Below are positions 38,570 to 47,433 of a stretch of DNA of 64,000 bases, piece after piece. Under the pieces are notes generated by a model. The model searched no databases and was not told where the DNA came from. It worked only from the letters and a program-made list of their open reading frames with translations. The position numbers and the translations under genes are program-made. Position 1 is the first letter of the stretch. Every line of letters begins with the position of its first letter. Source of the stretch: Mycobacterium alsense (GTDB lineage: Bacteria; Actinomycetota; Actinomycetes; Mycobacteriales; Mycobacteriaceae); the NCBI RefSeq assembly GCF_002086635.1, contig NZ_MVHD01000005.1:124001-188000 (forward strand), in the 5' to 3' direction.

Positions 38570-39577
38570 TTAGCGCAGTTCGTTCAGGATCTCCGACAGG
38601 GTCTGCAGCCCGATGGGCGACGGCTGATACAGGCACACGGTGTCGGAGACCCCGTCGACGCGATCGCGGATGTGGGCGGCGATCTGCTTGGGGGTGCCGC
38701 AGGCCGCGATCGTGTGCAACATCTCGTCGTCGATGAGCCCACCCATCTCCTGCCAGCGCCCCCGTTTGGACATCGCGTTGAGCTCGGGCTGCAGGTCTTC
38801 CCACCCGTGTGCGGCGAGGACGGGCCGGTACGCCGGCGTCGACCCGTAGAAGGCCAGCAGCCGCCGGGTGCTCGCATGGGCCCCAGCGTCCGAACCCGCC
38901 GACACGATGATCTCGGGAATCACGGCGAACTCGCCCGGCCCGCGGTGCGCGGCGGCCAGGCCGTCGCGCACCGCGGGCAGCGTGTTCTCGTGCAGGAACC
39001 GCTTCGAGCCGAACGGCATCACGAGCAGGCCGTCGGCGTGCCCGGCGACCGCGCGGGTCAGGCGCGGCCCCAGGGCGCCGACATAGATCGGCGGCGGGCC
39101 GAAGGGGTTCGGGCCCGGGCTGAAGGTTGGTGTCATCAGCGTGTGGCGATAGTACTCGCCGCGAAACTCCAAGGGGCCGCCGGAATTCCATGCCTGAAAG
39201 ATCGCACGTAGGGCGGCGATCAGCTCGGTCATGCGGGCCACCGGGTGGTCGAACGCCGCGCCGAAGCGCTTCTCGATCTGCGGGCGGATCTGGGTGCCCA
39301 GCCCGAGGAAGAACCGACCGCCGCTCAGCAGCTGATGGTCGTTGGCCTGGTGCGCCAGGTGGATGGGGTTGCGCGGGAACGCGATGGCCACGTTGGTCAT
39401 CAGGTCCAGCCCGCCCACCGTGGCGGCGAGCGTCAGCGGGGCAAACACGTCGTGCGGACCCTCGAAGGTGGCGACGCCGTCGGCCCCGGCGTCGCGCAGC
39501 GCCCGCGCGCGCTCGGCGGCGTCGACGGGGCCGTACAGCGCCGTGAAGACTTTCAAGACACCTGCCTGATCTGACAC
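38570..39577 (-). CDS. LLM-class F420-dependent oxidoreductase
   Basis: A 335-residue luciferase-like monooxygenase-fold protein. LRDAGADGVATFEGPHDVF, LMTNVAIAFPRNPIHLAHQA and GGRFFLGLGTQIRPQIEKRF are typical of the TIGR03617-like F420-dependent group common in mycobacteria. Convergent with the Rv3169-type gene (20-nt gap) and divergent from aofH (83 nt). Substrate unknown. M. tuberculosis has no such gene between Rv3169 and Rv3170, so this is an accessory insertion. Confidence 0.85.
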   Translation of the reverse strand: MSDQAGVLKVFTALYGPVDAAERARALRDAGADGVATFEGPHDVFAPLTLAATVGGLDLMTNVAIAFPRNPIHLAHQANDHQLLSGGRFFLGLGTQIRPQIEKRFGAAFDHPVARMTELIAALRAIFQAWNSGGPLEFRGEYYRHTLMTPTFSPGPNPFGPPPIYVGALGPRLTRAVAGHADGLLVMPFGSKRFLHENTLPAVRDGLAAAHRGPGEFAVIPEIIVSAGSDAGAHASTRRLLAFYGSTPAYRPVLAAHGWEDLQPELNAMSKRGRWQEMGGLIDDEMLHTIAACGTPKQIAAHIRDRVDGVSDTVCLYQPSPIGLQTLSEILNELR

Positions 39578-39660
39578 CGCGGACCCGCAAAGCCGCCCCG
39601 GTGGGGCGGCCGATGAAGATTTATCCTACGAAGTCCGCGAAATGCGGTTGACTAGAGGAC

Positions 39661-41007
39661 GTGTCAAAGCCGCCGCCGGTTGTCGACGTTGTCGTGGTCG
39701 GTGCCGGCTTTGCCGGGTTGTCCGCGGCGCGCGAGCTGGCGCGGCAGGGCCATGACGTGCTGGTCTTCGAGGGCCGCGACCGGGTCGGCGGCCGGGCGTT
39801 CACCGGCAGCGTCGCCGGGCTGCCCGCCGACCTGGGCGGCACCTTCGTCGGCCCCACCCAGGACGCCGTGCTGGCGCTGGCCGCCGAGCTCGGGGTCGCG
39901 ACCACGCCGACCCACCACGAGGGCAAGAACGTGATCCACTGGCGCGGCTGGGCGCGCCCCTATCACGGCACCATCCCCAAGCTCTCGCTGACCGGGCTGC
40001 TCGACATCGGCCGGCTGCGTTGGCAGTTCGACCGGATCGCCCGCGGCGTCCCGGTGGCCACGCCCTGGGATGCGCGCCGCGCGCGCGAGCTCGACGGGAT
40101 GTCGCTGGGCGGGTGGCTGCGCTCGGTGCGCGCCACCGCGTCCTCGCGCGACCTGATGGCCATCGTGGCCCGGGTGACCTGGGGGTGCGAACCCGACGAG
40201 GTGTCGATGCTGCACGCCGCCCGCTACACCCACGCCGCCGGCGGCCTGGACCGCCTGCTCGATGTCGAAAACGGCGCCCAACAGGACCGCTTCCCAGGAG
40301 GCACCCAGCAGATCGCCCTCGCCACCGCGGCCGAACTGGGCGCGCGCGTGGTCCTGGGCGCGCCGGTCCGCCGCATCGAGCGGCACGGCTCGGGCGTGAC
40401 GGTCACCACCGACGGAGGCTCGGCCGAGGCGGGCTTCGTCATCGTGGCGATCCCGCCCGCCCATCGCGCGTCGATCGAGTTCGCTCCGCCGCTGCCGCCC
40501 GAATACGACCAGCTCGCCCGGCACTGGCCGCAGGGCCGCCTCAGCAAGGCGTACGCGGCCTACGAGACGCCGTTCTGGCGGGCCGACGGGTTCTCCGGGC
40601 AGGCGCTGTCCGACCGGGGCCCGGTTTTCATCACGTTCGACGTCAGCCCGCACGCCGACGGCCCGGGCGTCCTGATGGGCTTCGTCGACGCCCGCGCGTT
40701 CGACTCGCTGCCCACCGAGCAGCGCCGCCGCGACGCGCTGCGCTGCTTCGCGTCGCTGTTCGGCGACGAGGCGCTCAAGCCGCTCGACTACGTCGACCAC
40801 CGGTGGGGCGCAGAGGGTTTCGCACCGGGTGGACCGACGGCGGCGGTACCGCCGGGGTCGTGGACGCGATTCGGACCGCTGCTGCGCGAACCCGTCGGGC
40901 CGATCCATTGGGCCGGCACCGAGACCGCCGACGAGTGGACCGGGTTCCTCGACGGCGCGGTCCGGTCGGGCCAGCGGGCGGCCGCCGAGATCACCGCGCT
41001 GCTATGA
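39661..41007 (+). CDS. aofH: Flavin-containing amine oxidase AofH
   Basis: A 448-residue monoamine-oxidase-fold flavoenzyme that would oxidise amines with release of H2O2. The FAD dinucleotide loop is [19 protein letters not shown], then [13 protein letters not shown]. The C-terminal FAD contact is [20 protein letters not shown]. At the place where animal MAO has the SGGC covalent-flavin cysteine the sequence is PGGPT, so FAD should be non-covalent. GTG start. Same position as Rv3170 and converging on hpx with a 6-nt overlap. Confidence 0.9.
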   Translation: MSKPPPVVDVVVVGAGFAGLSAARELARQGHDVLVFEGRDRVGGRAFTGSVAGLPADLGGTFVGPTQDAVLALAAELGVATTPTHHEGKNVIHWRGWARPYHGTIPKLSLTGLLDIGRLRWQFDRIARGVPVATPWDARRARELDGMSLGGWLRSVRATASSRDLMAIVARVTWGCEPDEVSMLHAARYTHAAGGLDRLLDVENGAQQDRFPGGTQQIALATAAELGARVVLGAPVRRIERHGSGVTVTTDGGSAEAGFVIVAIPPAHRASIEFAPPLPPEYDQLARHWPQGRLSKAYAAYETPFWRADGFSGQALSDRGPVFITFDVSPHADGPGVLMGFVDARAFDSLPTEQRRRDALRCFASLFGDEALKPLDYVDHRWGAEGFAPGGPTAAVPPGSWTRFGPLLREPVGPIHWAGTETADEWTGFLDGAVRSGQRAAAEITALL

Positions 41008-41976
41008 GCTGATGCGGCGGTCCCGCGCGTCGTGGGTCACCGATTCGACCAGTTCCCGCAGGTGCCGGTTGACCTCACGCGGCCGCTCGAGCATCGAGCA
41101 GTGGCCGCCGGGCAGCTCGACCAGACCGACGACATTGGGCGCCGTGCGCGCGATCCTGCGCGACTGCCCGATCGGGGTCAGCCGATCCCGTTCGCTGCCG
41201 ATGACCAGGGTCGGCACCGTCAACCCGTCCAGGTCCAGGTGGCGCGACCCCAGCGCCTCGACGAGCATCCGTGCACACCCGCCGCGCCCCGCGGGCGACG
41301 TCTGCGCGAACAGCTCGCAGACGATCCGCGCGGCGCCCGGGTCGGCGTCGCCCCCGACCGCCAGCGCCGCGACCACGTGGCGGCTCGGGATCCCCGCCCC
41401 GGGCGGCAGCGGGAAGCCGCCGAACACGCCGATCAGCCCGCGCGCCGCTGCGACGCGGGCCTGGGACAGGGCGCCCAGCCCGCGCGGCACCGACAGCAGC
41501 TTCACCTGGCGCACCAGATCCCCCGTGGTGGTGTTGATCAGCGCGACGGCGTCGGCGCGCCGGTGCACCTTGTGCCGGTGGTGCGACGACCACGCGGCGA
41601 TCGTGATGCCGCCCATCGAATGCCCGGCCAGCACCGCCCGCTCGTGCGGCGCGAGCGTGGCATCGAGGACCGAATCCAGGTCGCACGCAAGGTGTTTGAG
41701 GCTGTAGCCGCCACGCCGCGGGATTCCGCTGCGGCCGTGGCCGCGGTGGTCGAACGCGATGACCCGGTAGTCGGCCGCCAGGTCGGCGATCTGATGGGTC
41801 CAGGCCCGGATGGAGCAGGTGATACCGTGCGTGAGCACGATCGGGTAGCCCTCCGGCGGCCCGAAAACCTCCGTGTGCAAGGGGATCCCGTCGGCCGCGC
41901 GCACGGTCAGGGTGCGGCTGGGCGGCAATTCGTCGGGGATCCGCTCACGTGTCCGGTTCGATAGCCCAGCGCTCAT
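41002..41976 (-). CDS. hpx: Alpha/beta hydrolase, putative non-heme haloperoxidase Hpx
   Basis: A 324-residue alpha/beta hydrolase. The nucleophile is in AGHSMGGI; the oxyanion segment is [23 protein letters not shown] carries the acid and [11 protein letters not shown] the catalytic histidine. Named from the M. tuberculosis orthologue Rv3171c; an esterase or lactonase activity is as likely as haloperoxidase. The ATG at 41976 was chosen because AAGGGGGA lies 6-7 nt upstream; an in-frame start at 42102 has none. Confidence 0.85.
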   Translation of the reverse strand: MSAGLSNRTRERIPDELPPSRTLTVRAADGIPLHTEVFGPPEGYPIVLTHGITCSIRAWTHQIADLAADYRVIAFDHRGHGRSGIPRRGGYSLKHLACDLDSVLDATLAPHERAVLAGHSMGGITIAAWSSHHRHKVHRRADAVALINTTTGDLVRQVKLLSVPRGLGALSQARVAAARGLIGVFGGFPLPPGAGIPSRHVVAALAVGGDADPGAARIVCELFAQTSPAGRGGCARMLVEALGSRHLDLDGLTVPTLVIGSERDRLTPIGQSRRIARTAPNVVGLVELPGGHCSMLERPREVNRHLRELVESVTHDARDRRISS

Positions 41977-42144
41977 CGCCGTTCCCCCTTCGAACGCGGC
42001 CACCCCGCCGCACTCCGGTGTAGGCGAGTGTAGCCCCGAGTCGATGACGAACGGGTGAAAACGGCCCATTACACGTCGTGAATTTGAGGACGGCCGTCCC
42101 ACATCTCCGGTCCGCGGTGCGCCGGGTGTGAGACGCTGACGGCC

Positions 42145-43500
42145 GTGTACCCGATGTCTCGTCGGGAGCTACTCGCCGCGACGGCGAGCCTGGTCGGCGG
42201 CGCGCTGGCCGCCGCCTGCGCACGGGGCCGCCCGCCGCCGCCTGACACCAACGCTGTGCTCGTCGTCGGGGCCGGCATGGCGGGCCTGTCCGCCGCGCGC
42301 GGCCTCGCCGACGCGGGCTGGCCGGTGCGCGTCATCGAGGCACGTGACCGCATCGGCGGCCGGGTGTGCACCTCTCGCGACTGGGACGTGCCGCTCGAGA
42401 TGGGCGCGTCGTGGATCCAGGGCACCACCGACAACCCGCTGATGGAGCTGGCGGCCAGGGCGCGGGCGCGGCTCGTCCCCACCGACTACTACGGATGGGC
42501 GAAGCTGGCAATCGATCCGCGGCTCCCGGCGCTGCGGTACCACCCACAGGCCTGGCGCGGCTTCGTCAAGCGGGCCCGCGACCACGTCGACGACGGCAGC
42601 CTCGGAGCCGCCGTGGATGCCGCGGCGGCCGGCGCCGGGCTTTCCGCATCCGACCGCGCCCAACTGGCCTTCTATGTCGCCACCGAAATCGAGAACGAAT
42701 ACGCCGCCGGTGCGAATGAGCTGTCCGCCAAGACTTTTGATGTTGGCGACTACGCCGGCGGCGACCAAGACGTCGTCACGAGCGGCTACGACGCCCTGCC
42801 GCAGCTGCTCGCCGACGGCCTGCAGATCCAGCTGAACACCCCGGTCACCGCGATCACGCACCACGACGACTCCGTCACCGTGCACGCCGCGAGCCGCTCG
42901 TTCGACGGTCCCGCGGCGATCGTCACCGTCCCCCTCGGCGTGCTGAAAGCCGGTGCCATCGCGTTCGATCCGCCCCTCCCAGGCCCGCATGCCCGCGCCG
43001 TGAAGGCGCTGGGGTTCGGCGTGCTGTCCAAAAGCTTCTTCCGTTTCGACCGGCGCACCTGGAACGCGGAGAACGCCTTCCATCAGTACCTCGGCCCCGA
43101 GCCGGGACTGTGGTCGCAATGGTTCACTCTGCCGCGCAGCGCGGGCCCAATCGTGTTGGCCTTCAACGCCGGCGAGCGCGGCCGGTGGGCGGAGTCGTCG
43201 TCACCCGCGGAGCTGACGGCCAGCGCCGTGCCCGTCGCCCGGCAGTTGTTCGGCGCCGACGTCTCCCCGGTCGAGGTCCGCACGTCGAACTGGGCCGCCG
43301 ACCCCTATGCGTTGGGCTCCTACTCGTTCCATGCCCCCGGGTCCGGGCTGGCCGACCGCCGCCGGCTGGCCGAACCGATCGGCGACCGGCTCTACCTCGC
43401 CGGCGAGGCCGTCGGCGTCGACAATCCGGCCACCGTCACCGGCGCGGTGGTCAGTGGTCGCTACGCCGCCGGCCAACTGATGCGCCGATTGCGTCACTGA
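42145..43500 (+). CDS. Tat-exported flavin amine oxidase
   Basis: A 451-residue FAD amine oxidase with an N-terminal twin-arginine signal (SRRELLAATASLVGGALAAA) that ends in a cysteine (AAACARG). It is therefore probably exported folded with FAD and possibly lipid-anchored, although the lipobox is weak. The FAD loop is VLVVGAGMAGLSAARGLADA with VIEARDRIGGRVC; the C-terminal contact is LYLAGEAVGVDNPATVTGAV. Polyamine-oxidase-like overall. GTG start at 42145, with an in-frame ATG 9 nt later as an alternative. The second amine oxidase in 4 kb, but clearly a different subfamily from AofH. Confidence 0.85.
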   Translation: MYPMSRRELLAATASLVGGALAAACARGRPPPPDTNAVLVVGAGMAGLSAARGLADAGWPVRVIEARDRIGGRVCTSRDWDVPLEMGASWIQGTTDNPLMELAARARARLVPTDYYGWAKLAIDPRLPALRYHPQAWRGFVKRARDHVDDGSLGAAVDAAAAGAGLSASDRAQLAFYVATEIENEYAAGANELSAKTFDVGDYAGGDQDVVTSGYDALPQLLADGLQIQLNTPVTAITHHDDSVTVHAASRSFDGPAAIVTVPLGVLKAGAIAFDPPLPGPHARAVKALGFGVLSKSFFRFDRRTWNAENAFHQYLGPEPGLWSQWFTLPRSAGPIVLAFNAGERGRWAESSSPAELTASAVPVARQLFGADVSPVEVRTSNWAADPYALGSYSFHAPGSGLADRRRLAEPIGDRLYLAGEAVGVDNPATVTGAVVSGRYAAGQLMRRLRH

Positions 43501-43506
43501 TGACCG

Positions 43507-43956
43507 CTACCTCTTGTTCTCCAGCGCGGTGGCACAGGCGTCAAGGATGGCACGGAAGCTCGAGCGCAGCAGCCGATAGCTGACCGCTTCCAACAGCTTG
43601 CCGCCGGCCCGCGCCGGATGGGTGTAGTGGGTCAGCCAGTCCACGTGCGTGCCGTCGCCCGAAGCCGTGAGCGTCAGTGTGCCGCCGTCATGGTCGAACG
43701 GCGGGAAAGATCGGACGATGAGATAGGTATAGCTGCGCGGCCGATCGTAGGCGGTGATCTTCTCCCGGAACCACGCGCCGGCACAGACCACCTCGCGCAC
43801 CGCTCCCGCGCCGTGCCCCGGCGAATCCTTCGCATAGTTGGCCTTCAGGGCCAGCGGGGCGGCGGCCAGGTTCGGCGGGTCGGCCAGCCAGTCGAAGACC
43901 TCGTCGATGGGCGCGGCGATGGTTCGCTCCACATGAATCTCGACCATTGCAGACAT
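43507..43956 (-). CDS. SRPBCC (polyketide cyclase/START-like) family protein
   Basis: A 149-residue helix-grip protein. VEIHVERTIAAPIDEVFDWL and ANLAA-type loop followed by VDWLTHYTHPARAGGKLLEA are typical of SRPBCC proteins that bind hydrophobic ligands. Last gene of a minus-strand trio with the AraC regulator (34-nt gap) and glycosyltransferase. Convergent with the amine oxidase (6-nt gap). Ligand unknown. Confidence 0.8.
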   Translation of the reverse strand: MSAMVEIHVERTIAAPIDEVFDWLADPPNLAAAPLALKANYAKDSPGHGAGAVREVVCAGAWFREKITAYDRPRSYTYLIVRSFPPFDHDGGTLTLTASGDGTHVDWLTHYTHPARAGGKLLEAVSYRLLRSSFRAILDACATALENKR

Positions 43957-43990
43957 GCTAGACGCGCAAGGTCGCCCACATCGGCGGGCG

Positions 43991-45070
43991 CTACGTCAGC
44001 TGTTTGAGCGTGGTGTGCGGGCTCTGTCCGTAGACCTGCCGGTAGAGCACCGCGAACCGGCCGGTGTGGGCGAAACCCCAACGCTGCGCGATCTCGGTGA
44101 CCGTCCTGTTGGACGGCTCGGCGGTGACGAGGTCCTGGTGCGCGCGGTGCAGCCGGGTGCGGCGCAGGTATTCCGTGGGGGTGGTGTCGAGCTGGCGCCG
44201 AAACAGGTACTGCACCGCCCGGGGCGTCAGATGCACGGCCGCCGCGATGTCGTTGATGCTCACGTCGCCGGCGACGTGCCGATGGATGAAGGCCACCGCA
44301 TCCTTCAGCGTTTCCGGGATCGCGGGGTCACCGGTCAGCTCCTGCGCGGTCCCGTTGGACGGGTAGCACTCGAGCAGCGCCCCGGCCAGCAGCGGCGCCA
44401 GCGCGGCCACCACCAGCGGCTGCCCGGCCGAGTCGGGCGCGGCCAGGGTCGCGCTCACGTAGTCCAGCGCCCGCTGCCAAGCGCGCAGGGCGCTGCGGGA
44501 GCGGGGACGGGAGTTCACGAAACGGATCTGGTGCGCCACGGGCGCCTGCCAGTCGGCGGCCACCTTGCGCAGCGCGGCGGCGGCGATCGTCACCACGTCG
44601 AACCGGGCGCCGTTGACCCGCAGCGCGCACGACATGCCGTTCGCGACCAGGACGGGGCCCTCGACGTTCGGGAAAGGGCCGCCGGTCAGGGTCAACGACC
44701 CTGCGCGCGGCTGGATCACGAGAACGCTTTCGGCGGGCGGGATTTCGACGGTCAGCCGCCCCTGGATGACCACCTCGTCCAGCGCCAGCGAAGGCGCCGC
44801 GCAGCGCCGGTGGGTGACGACCAGCTGGCTCGCGGACCCGCTGACGCGCCAGCCCGGCGCGTAGGCACCGGCGAAGAACCGCCGCGCGGCCTCCGGATCG
44901 ACCGTGCGGAACTGCTCGTAGCGGATCGCCGCCGTGCCCGGGGCCGGCCCCGGGTGGTGCGCGGGGGCGACAGCGGCGGGGCGCAGGTCGACCTGGATCG
45001 TGTCGGGGGCACCGGCGGCGACGACCGCATCGGCGAGGCCGGGCGTCGCGTTCCCGGCGATGGTCGTCAT
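43991..45070 (-). CDS. AraC family transcriptional regulator
   Basis: A 359-residue regulator with an N-terminal AraC-type cupin-like sensing domain and a C-terminal double helix-turn-helix (about residues 265-355). The DNA-binding part shows INDIAAAVHLTPRAVQYLFR, TPTEYLRRTRLHRAHQDL and VTEIAQRWGFAHTGRFAVLY. It starts 4 nt after the glycosyltransferase stop and is co-transcribed with it. Target unknown; its own operon is the first candidate. Confidence 0.88.
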   Translation of the reverse strand: MTTIAGNATPGLADAVVAAGAPDTIQVDLRPAAVAPAHHPGPAPGTAAIRYEQFRTVDPEAARRFFAGAYAPGWRVSGSASQLVVTHRRCAAPSLALDEVVIQGRLTVEIPPAESVLVIQPRAGSLTLTGGPFPNVEGPVLVANGMSCALRVNGARFDVVTIAAAALRKVAADWQAPVAHQIRFVNSRPRSRSALRAWQRALDYVSATLAAPDSAGQPLVVAALAPLLAGALLECYPSNGTAQELTGDPAIPETLKDAVAFIHRHVAGDVSINDIAAAVHLTPRAVQYLFRRQLDTTPTEYLRRTRLHRAHQDLVTAEPSNRTVTEIAQRWGFAHTGRFAVLYRQVYGQSPHTTLKQLT

Positions 45071-45074
45071 CGCG

Positions 45075-46271
45075 TCACCGCGTCCCCGCGTTTCCCGCCG
45101 GCACGAGTTCGGCCGGCGCGCGGTTTTGCGGAACGATCTGGCGGTAGATGTTCACCGAGTCGAGCGCGATCCGGTCCCAGGTAAAGCGCGACACGGCGCG
45201 GCTGCGGCCGGCCGCCCCCATGCTTTCACACCGGAAGCTTTGCGCCAGAAAGCTTCTCAACGCCACGGCGACCGGGGCCGCGCCGTGCTGCGAGAGCACC
45301 TGGCCGGTGACCCCGTCCACCACGACGTCGGTCATGACGCCGACCGGAAGCGCGACCACGGCCACCCCGCAGGCCATGGCCTGCAGCGCCGGTGTCGCGC
45401 GGGGCGGCCGTCGGGGTGTGCACGCGACGACGTCTGCGGATCGCAGCAGCGACGGCAGCGCGTCACCGCCGACCGCGCCGGCGAAGCGCACCCGGTGGGC
45501 CACGCCCAGCTCGGCGGCGAGGCGTTCGAGCCGGGCGCGCGCCTGGTCGTGGCCGGGTTCGCCGGCGGCGGTTTCGGCCACGACCAGTTCGGCGTCGGCG
45601 ACCCTGGGCAGCGCGCGAATGGCGATGTCAAACCCGTTTGATTCCAACGGGTTTGGACCCACACAAAGCACGCGATGCAGGCCGTTGCGTGCGGCCGCCG
45701 GGCCGACCGGGCTGTATCGCTCCACGTCGACGCCGCTGCACAGGAGGGACACCCGGGCGCGGCCGCGGCGCAGCCGGGCCAGCACGTCGGCCTCGGCGGT
45801 GCACTCACCGGTCACCCACGTCGCGCCGCGGGCCAGCAGCGGCTCGATGCGTTCCCGCTCGCCCAGCGGCCGCGGGTCGCCGGCGGCATGCACCGGATGC
45901 GCGGCCGCGGCCAGCCCCTGGAAGCTCTGCACGGTGGGTACGCGTCGCCGCCGCGCCGCCAGCTGGGCGGCCAGCCCGCCGAGGAATCCGTAGGCGTGCA
46001 CGACGTCGGGCGGGTCGGCGCGCCAGTGCCGCTCGAGCACGGTCACCCATTCCCCGACGTACGGCAACACCGCCGCGGCCGAGGCGGCGGCGCGGGGGCC
46101 GACGCGGATCGACACGGTCCGGTGGTCCCCGTCGCGGAGCGCGTTTGCGCGCCGGCGGCCCTGCTGCCTGGCGTAGACGGTCACCTCGTGTCCCCGGGCG
46201 GAAAGCGCGCTGCCAAGTTGCGCGGGGTCATCGCCGACGAGGTCGTCACCAGTGACGATCGCGATCTTCAC
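45075..46271 (-). CDS. GT4-like glycosyltransferase
   Basis: A 398-residue GT-B fold protein. KIAIVTGDDLVGDDPAQLGS opens the acceptor domain and the donor domain contains RVLCVGPNPLESNGFDIAIRA-like sequence and ADVVACTPRR...ALQAMACG. In classical GT4 enzymes the last segment has an E-x7-E pair; here the second glutamate is Gln (LQAMACG) and the first is not obvious, so activity may be altered. The GTG at 46271 was chosen for its AAGGGAG site. First gene of the GT-AraC-SRPBCC operon, with a SigF-like promoter 76 nt upstream. Confidence 0.8.
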   Translation of the reverse strand: MKIAIVTGDDLVGDDPAQLGSALSARGHEVTVYARQQGRRRANALRDGDHRTVSIRVGPRAAASAAAVLPYVGEWVTVLERHWRADPPDVVHAYGFLGGLAAQLAARRRRVPTVQSFQGLAAAAHPVHAAGDPRPLGERERIEPLLARGATWVTGECTAEADVLARLRRGRARVSLLCSGVDVERYSPVGPAAARNGLHRVLCVGPNPLESNGFDIAIRALPRVADAELVVAETAAGEPGHDQARARLERLAAELGVAHRVRFAGAVGGDALPSLLRSADVVACTPRRPPRATPALQAMACGVAVVALPVGVMTDVVVDGVTGQVLSQHGAAPVAVALRSFLAQSFRCESMGAAGRSRAVSRFTWDRIALDSVNIYRQIVPQNRAPAELVPAGNAGTR

Positions 46272-46346
46272 CGCCGCTCCCTTCGGGTTCGCGCTGCCGA
46301 TACCGATGACCGTGAAGCCGATGACCACAAACCGATGACAAAGGTG

Positions 46347-46371
46347 CTACCCCGCCCGACACAAACGAAAC
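46347..46371 (-). promoter_or_regulatory. SigF-type promoter of the glycosyltransferase operon
   Basis: On the minus strand GTTT (46371-46368), a 15-nt spacer, then GGGTAG (46352-46347). This matches the published mycobacterial SigF consensus GTTT-N15..17-GGGTA exactly. The predicted transcript start near 46340 leaves a leader of about 70 nt. Confidence 0.6.
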
Positions 46372-46401
46372 GCGGCCCCTTCGCCCTTCGCCCACCGGCG
46401 C

Positions 46402-46418
46402 CCGGTTTCGCAAACCGG
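46402..46418. promoter_or_regulatory. Perfect palindrome between divergent GT and CheB genes
   Basis: CCGGTTT (46402-46408) and AAACCGG (46412-46418) around CGC form a perfect 7-bp inverted repeat, 57 nt before the CheB start and 31 nt upstream of the SigF-like -35 of the other gene. Candidate operator, possibly for the AraC protein or a dimeric repressor. Confidence 0.4.
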
Positions 46419-46474
46419 ACGCTCGTGCGCCGGGAGGGCTGGGACGCGGCCGCCCGGGAGAGGACACTGAGGTA

Positions 46475-47419
46475 ATGACCAGGGCGGCCGGTGACATCCA
46501 ACGCCCGGCACTCGAGCTCGCGGTCCTGTTGGCGTCGGCGGGTGGGCTGGACGCCTTGTCCGTCGTCCTGCGCGACCTGCCGACCGAGTTCTCGGCCGCC
46601 GTCGTCATCCAGCAGCACCTGGGGGGCCCGACCAGCGTGCTGCCCACCATCCTGGGCAGGCAGACGCCCCGGCGGGTCAGTTGGGCGCAGGACGGTCAGG
46701 CCGTCGTGCCGGGAGAGGTCGTGGTCTGTCCACCCGGCACGCACCTGGAACTGATGCCCGACGGCCGCTGCCGGCTGCGCCGGATGGAGGCTCTCGGCGA
46801 GCGGCGTTTCGACGTGCTGCTGGCGTCGGTGGCCACCTCGTACGGGGCGCGCAGCGTGGCGGTGATGTTGTCGGGTTCGGGGCACGACGGCGCAATCGGC
46901 ACCGCGGCGATGAAGCGGGCCGGCGCCGTCGTCATCGCGCAGAGCCCGGAAACCGCCCTGTACACGTCGCTACCGCTCGCGGCGGTGCGGGCCGGCGCCG
47001 ACCTCGTATTGCCGATCCACGACATCGGGCGCGTGCTGGCCGCGCTCGTCGCGGGCGGAGCACCGCCGCAGCCGATCGAAGGCGCACGGGCGATGCCGCT
47101 CGGGCCAAGGGAGCGGGCCGCGGCCTGGGAAAGCGACGCGACCACAGCGGAAGGGGGATCAATGGACAGCCATACCGCAGGGGGCGCCGGCACGAACCGG
47201 CAGTTGCCGGACCACCTGCCCAACAGCGCGGCCGCGCGCGCCGAGATGGCGCGGCAGCGCGCCACCGAGTTGCGGCGCAGGCGCCAGGATCTGTCCGCGG
47301 GTTTCGGGGCCACCGAGCAGACCGCAGCCGTCGCGCGGCGCAGGGCCGAGGAGTCGGTGCGCCGCGCCCAATTGGCCCACCAGGCGGCCTCGGAGGCGAC
47401 CGCGCGCTGGGGACACTGA
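46475..47419 (+). CDS. CheB-type methylesterase domain protein with helical tail
   Basis: A 314-residue protein. Residues 10-195 are a CheB methylesterase/glutaminase-like domain with the Ser21-His48-Asp138 triad (LASAGGLDAL, IQQHLGGP, LSGSGHDGA). There is no receiver domain. The last 60 residues are an Ala/Arg/Glu-rich helix, probably a coiled coil. Mycobacteria lack flagella and chemotaxis receptors, so it must act on other targets or as a regulator. Convergent with the broken CheR-PAS gene (14-nt gap) and therefore transcribed apart from the second CheB at 50082. Confidence 0.85.
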   Translation: MTRAAGDIQRPALELAVLLASAGGLDALSVVLRDLPTEFSAAVVIQQHLGGPTSVLPTILGRQTPRRVSWAQDGQAVVPGEVVVCPPGTHLELMPDGRCRLRRMEALGERRFDVLLASVATSYGARSVAVMLSGSGHDGAIGTAAMKRAGAVVIAQSPETALYTSLPLAAVRAGADLVLPIHDIGRVLAALVAGGAPPQPIEGARAMPLGPRERAAAWESDATTAEGGSMDSHTAGGAGTNRQLPDHLPNSAAARAEMARQRATELRRRRQDLSAGFGATEQTAAVARRRAEESVRRAQLAHQAASEATARWGH

Positions 47420-47433
47420 GCGCGACCCGGGGA

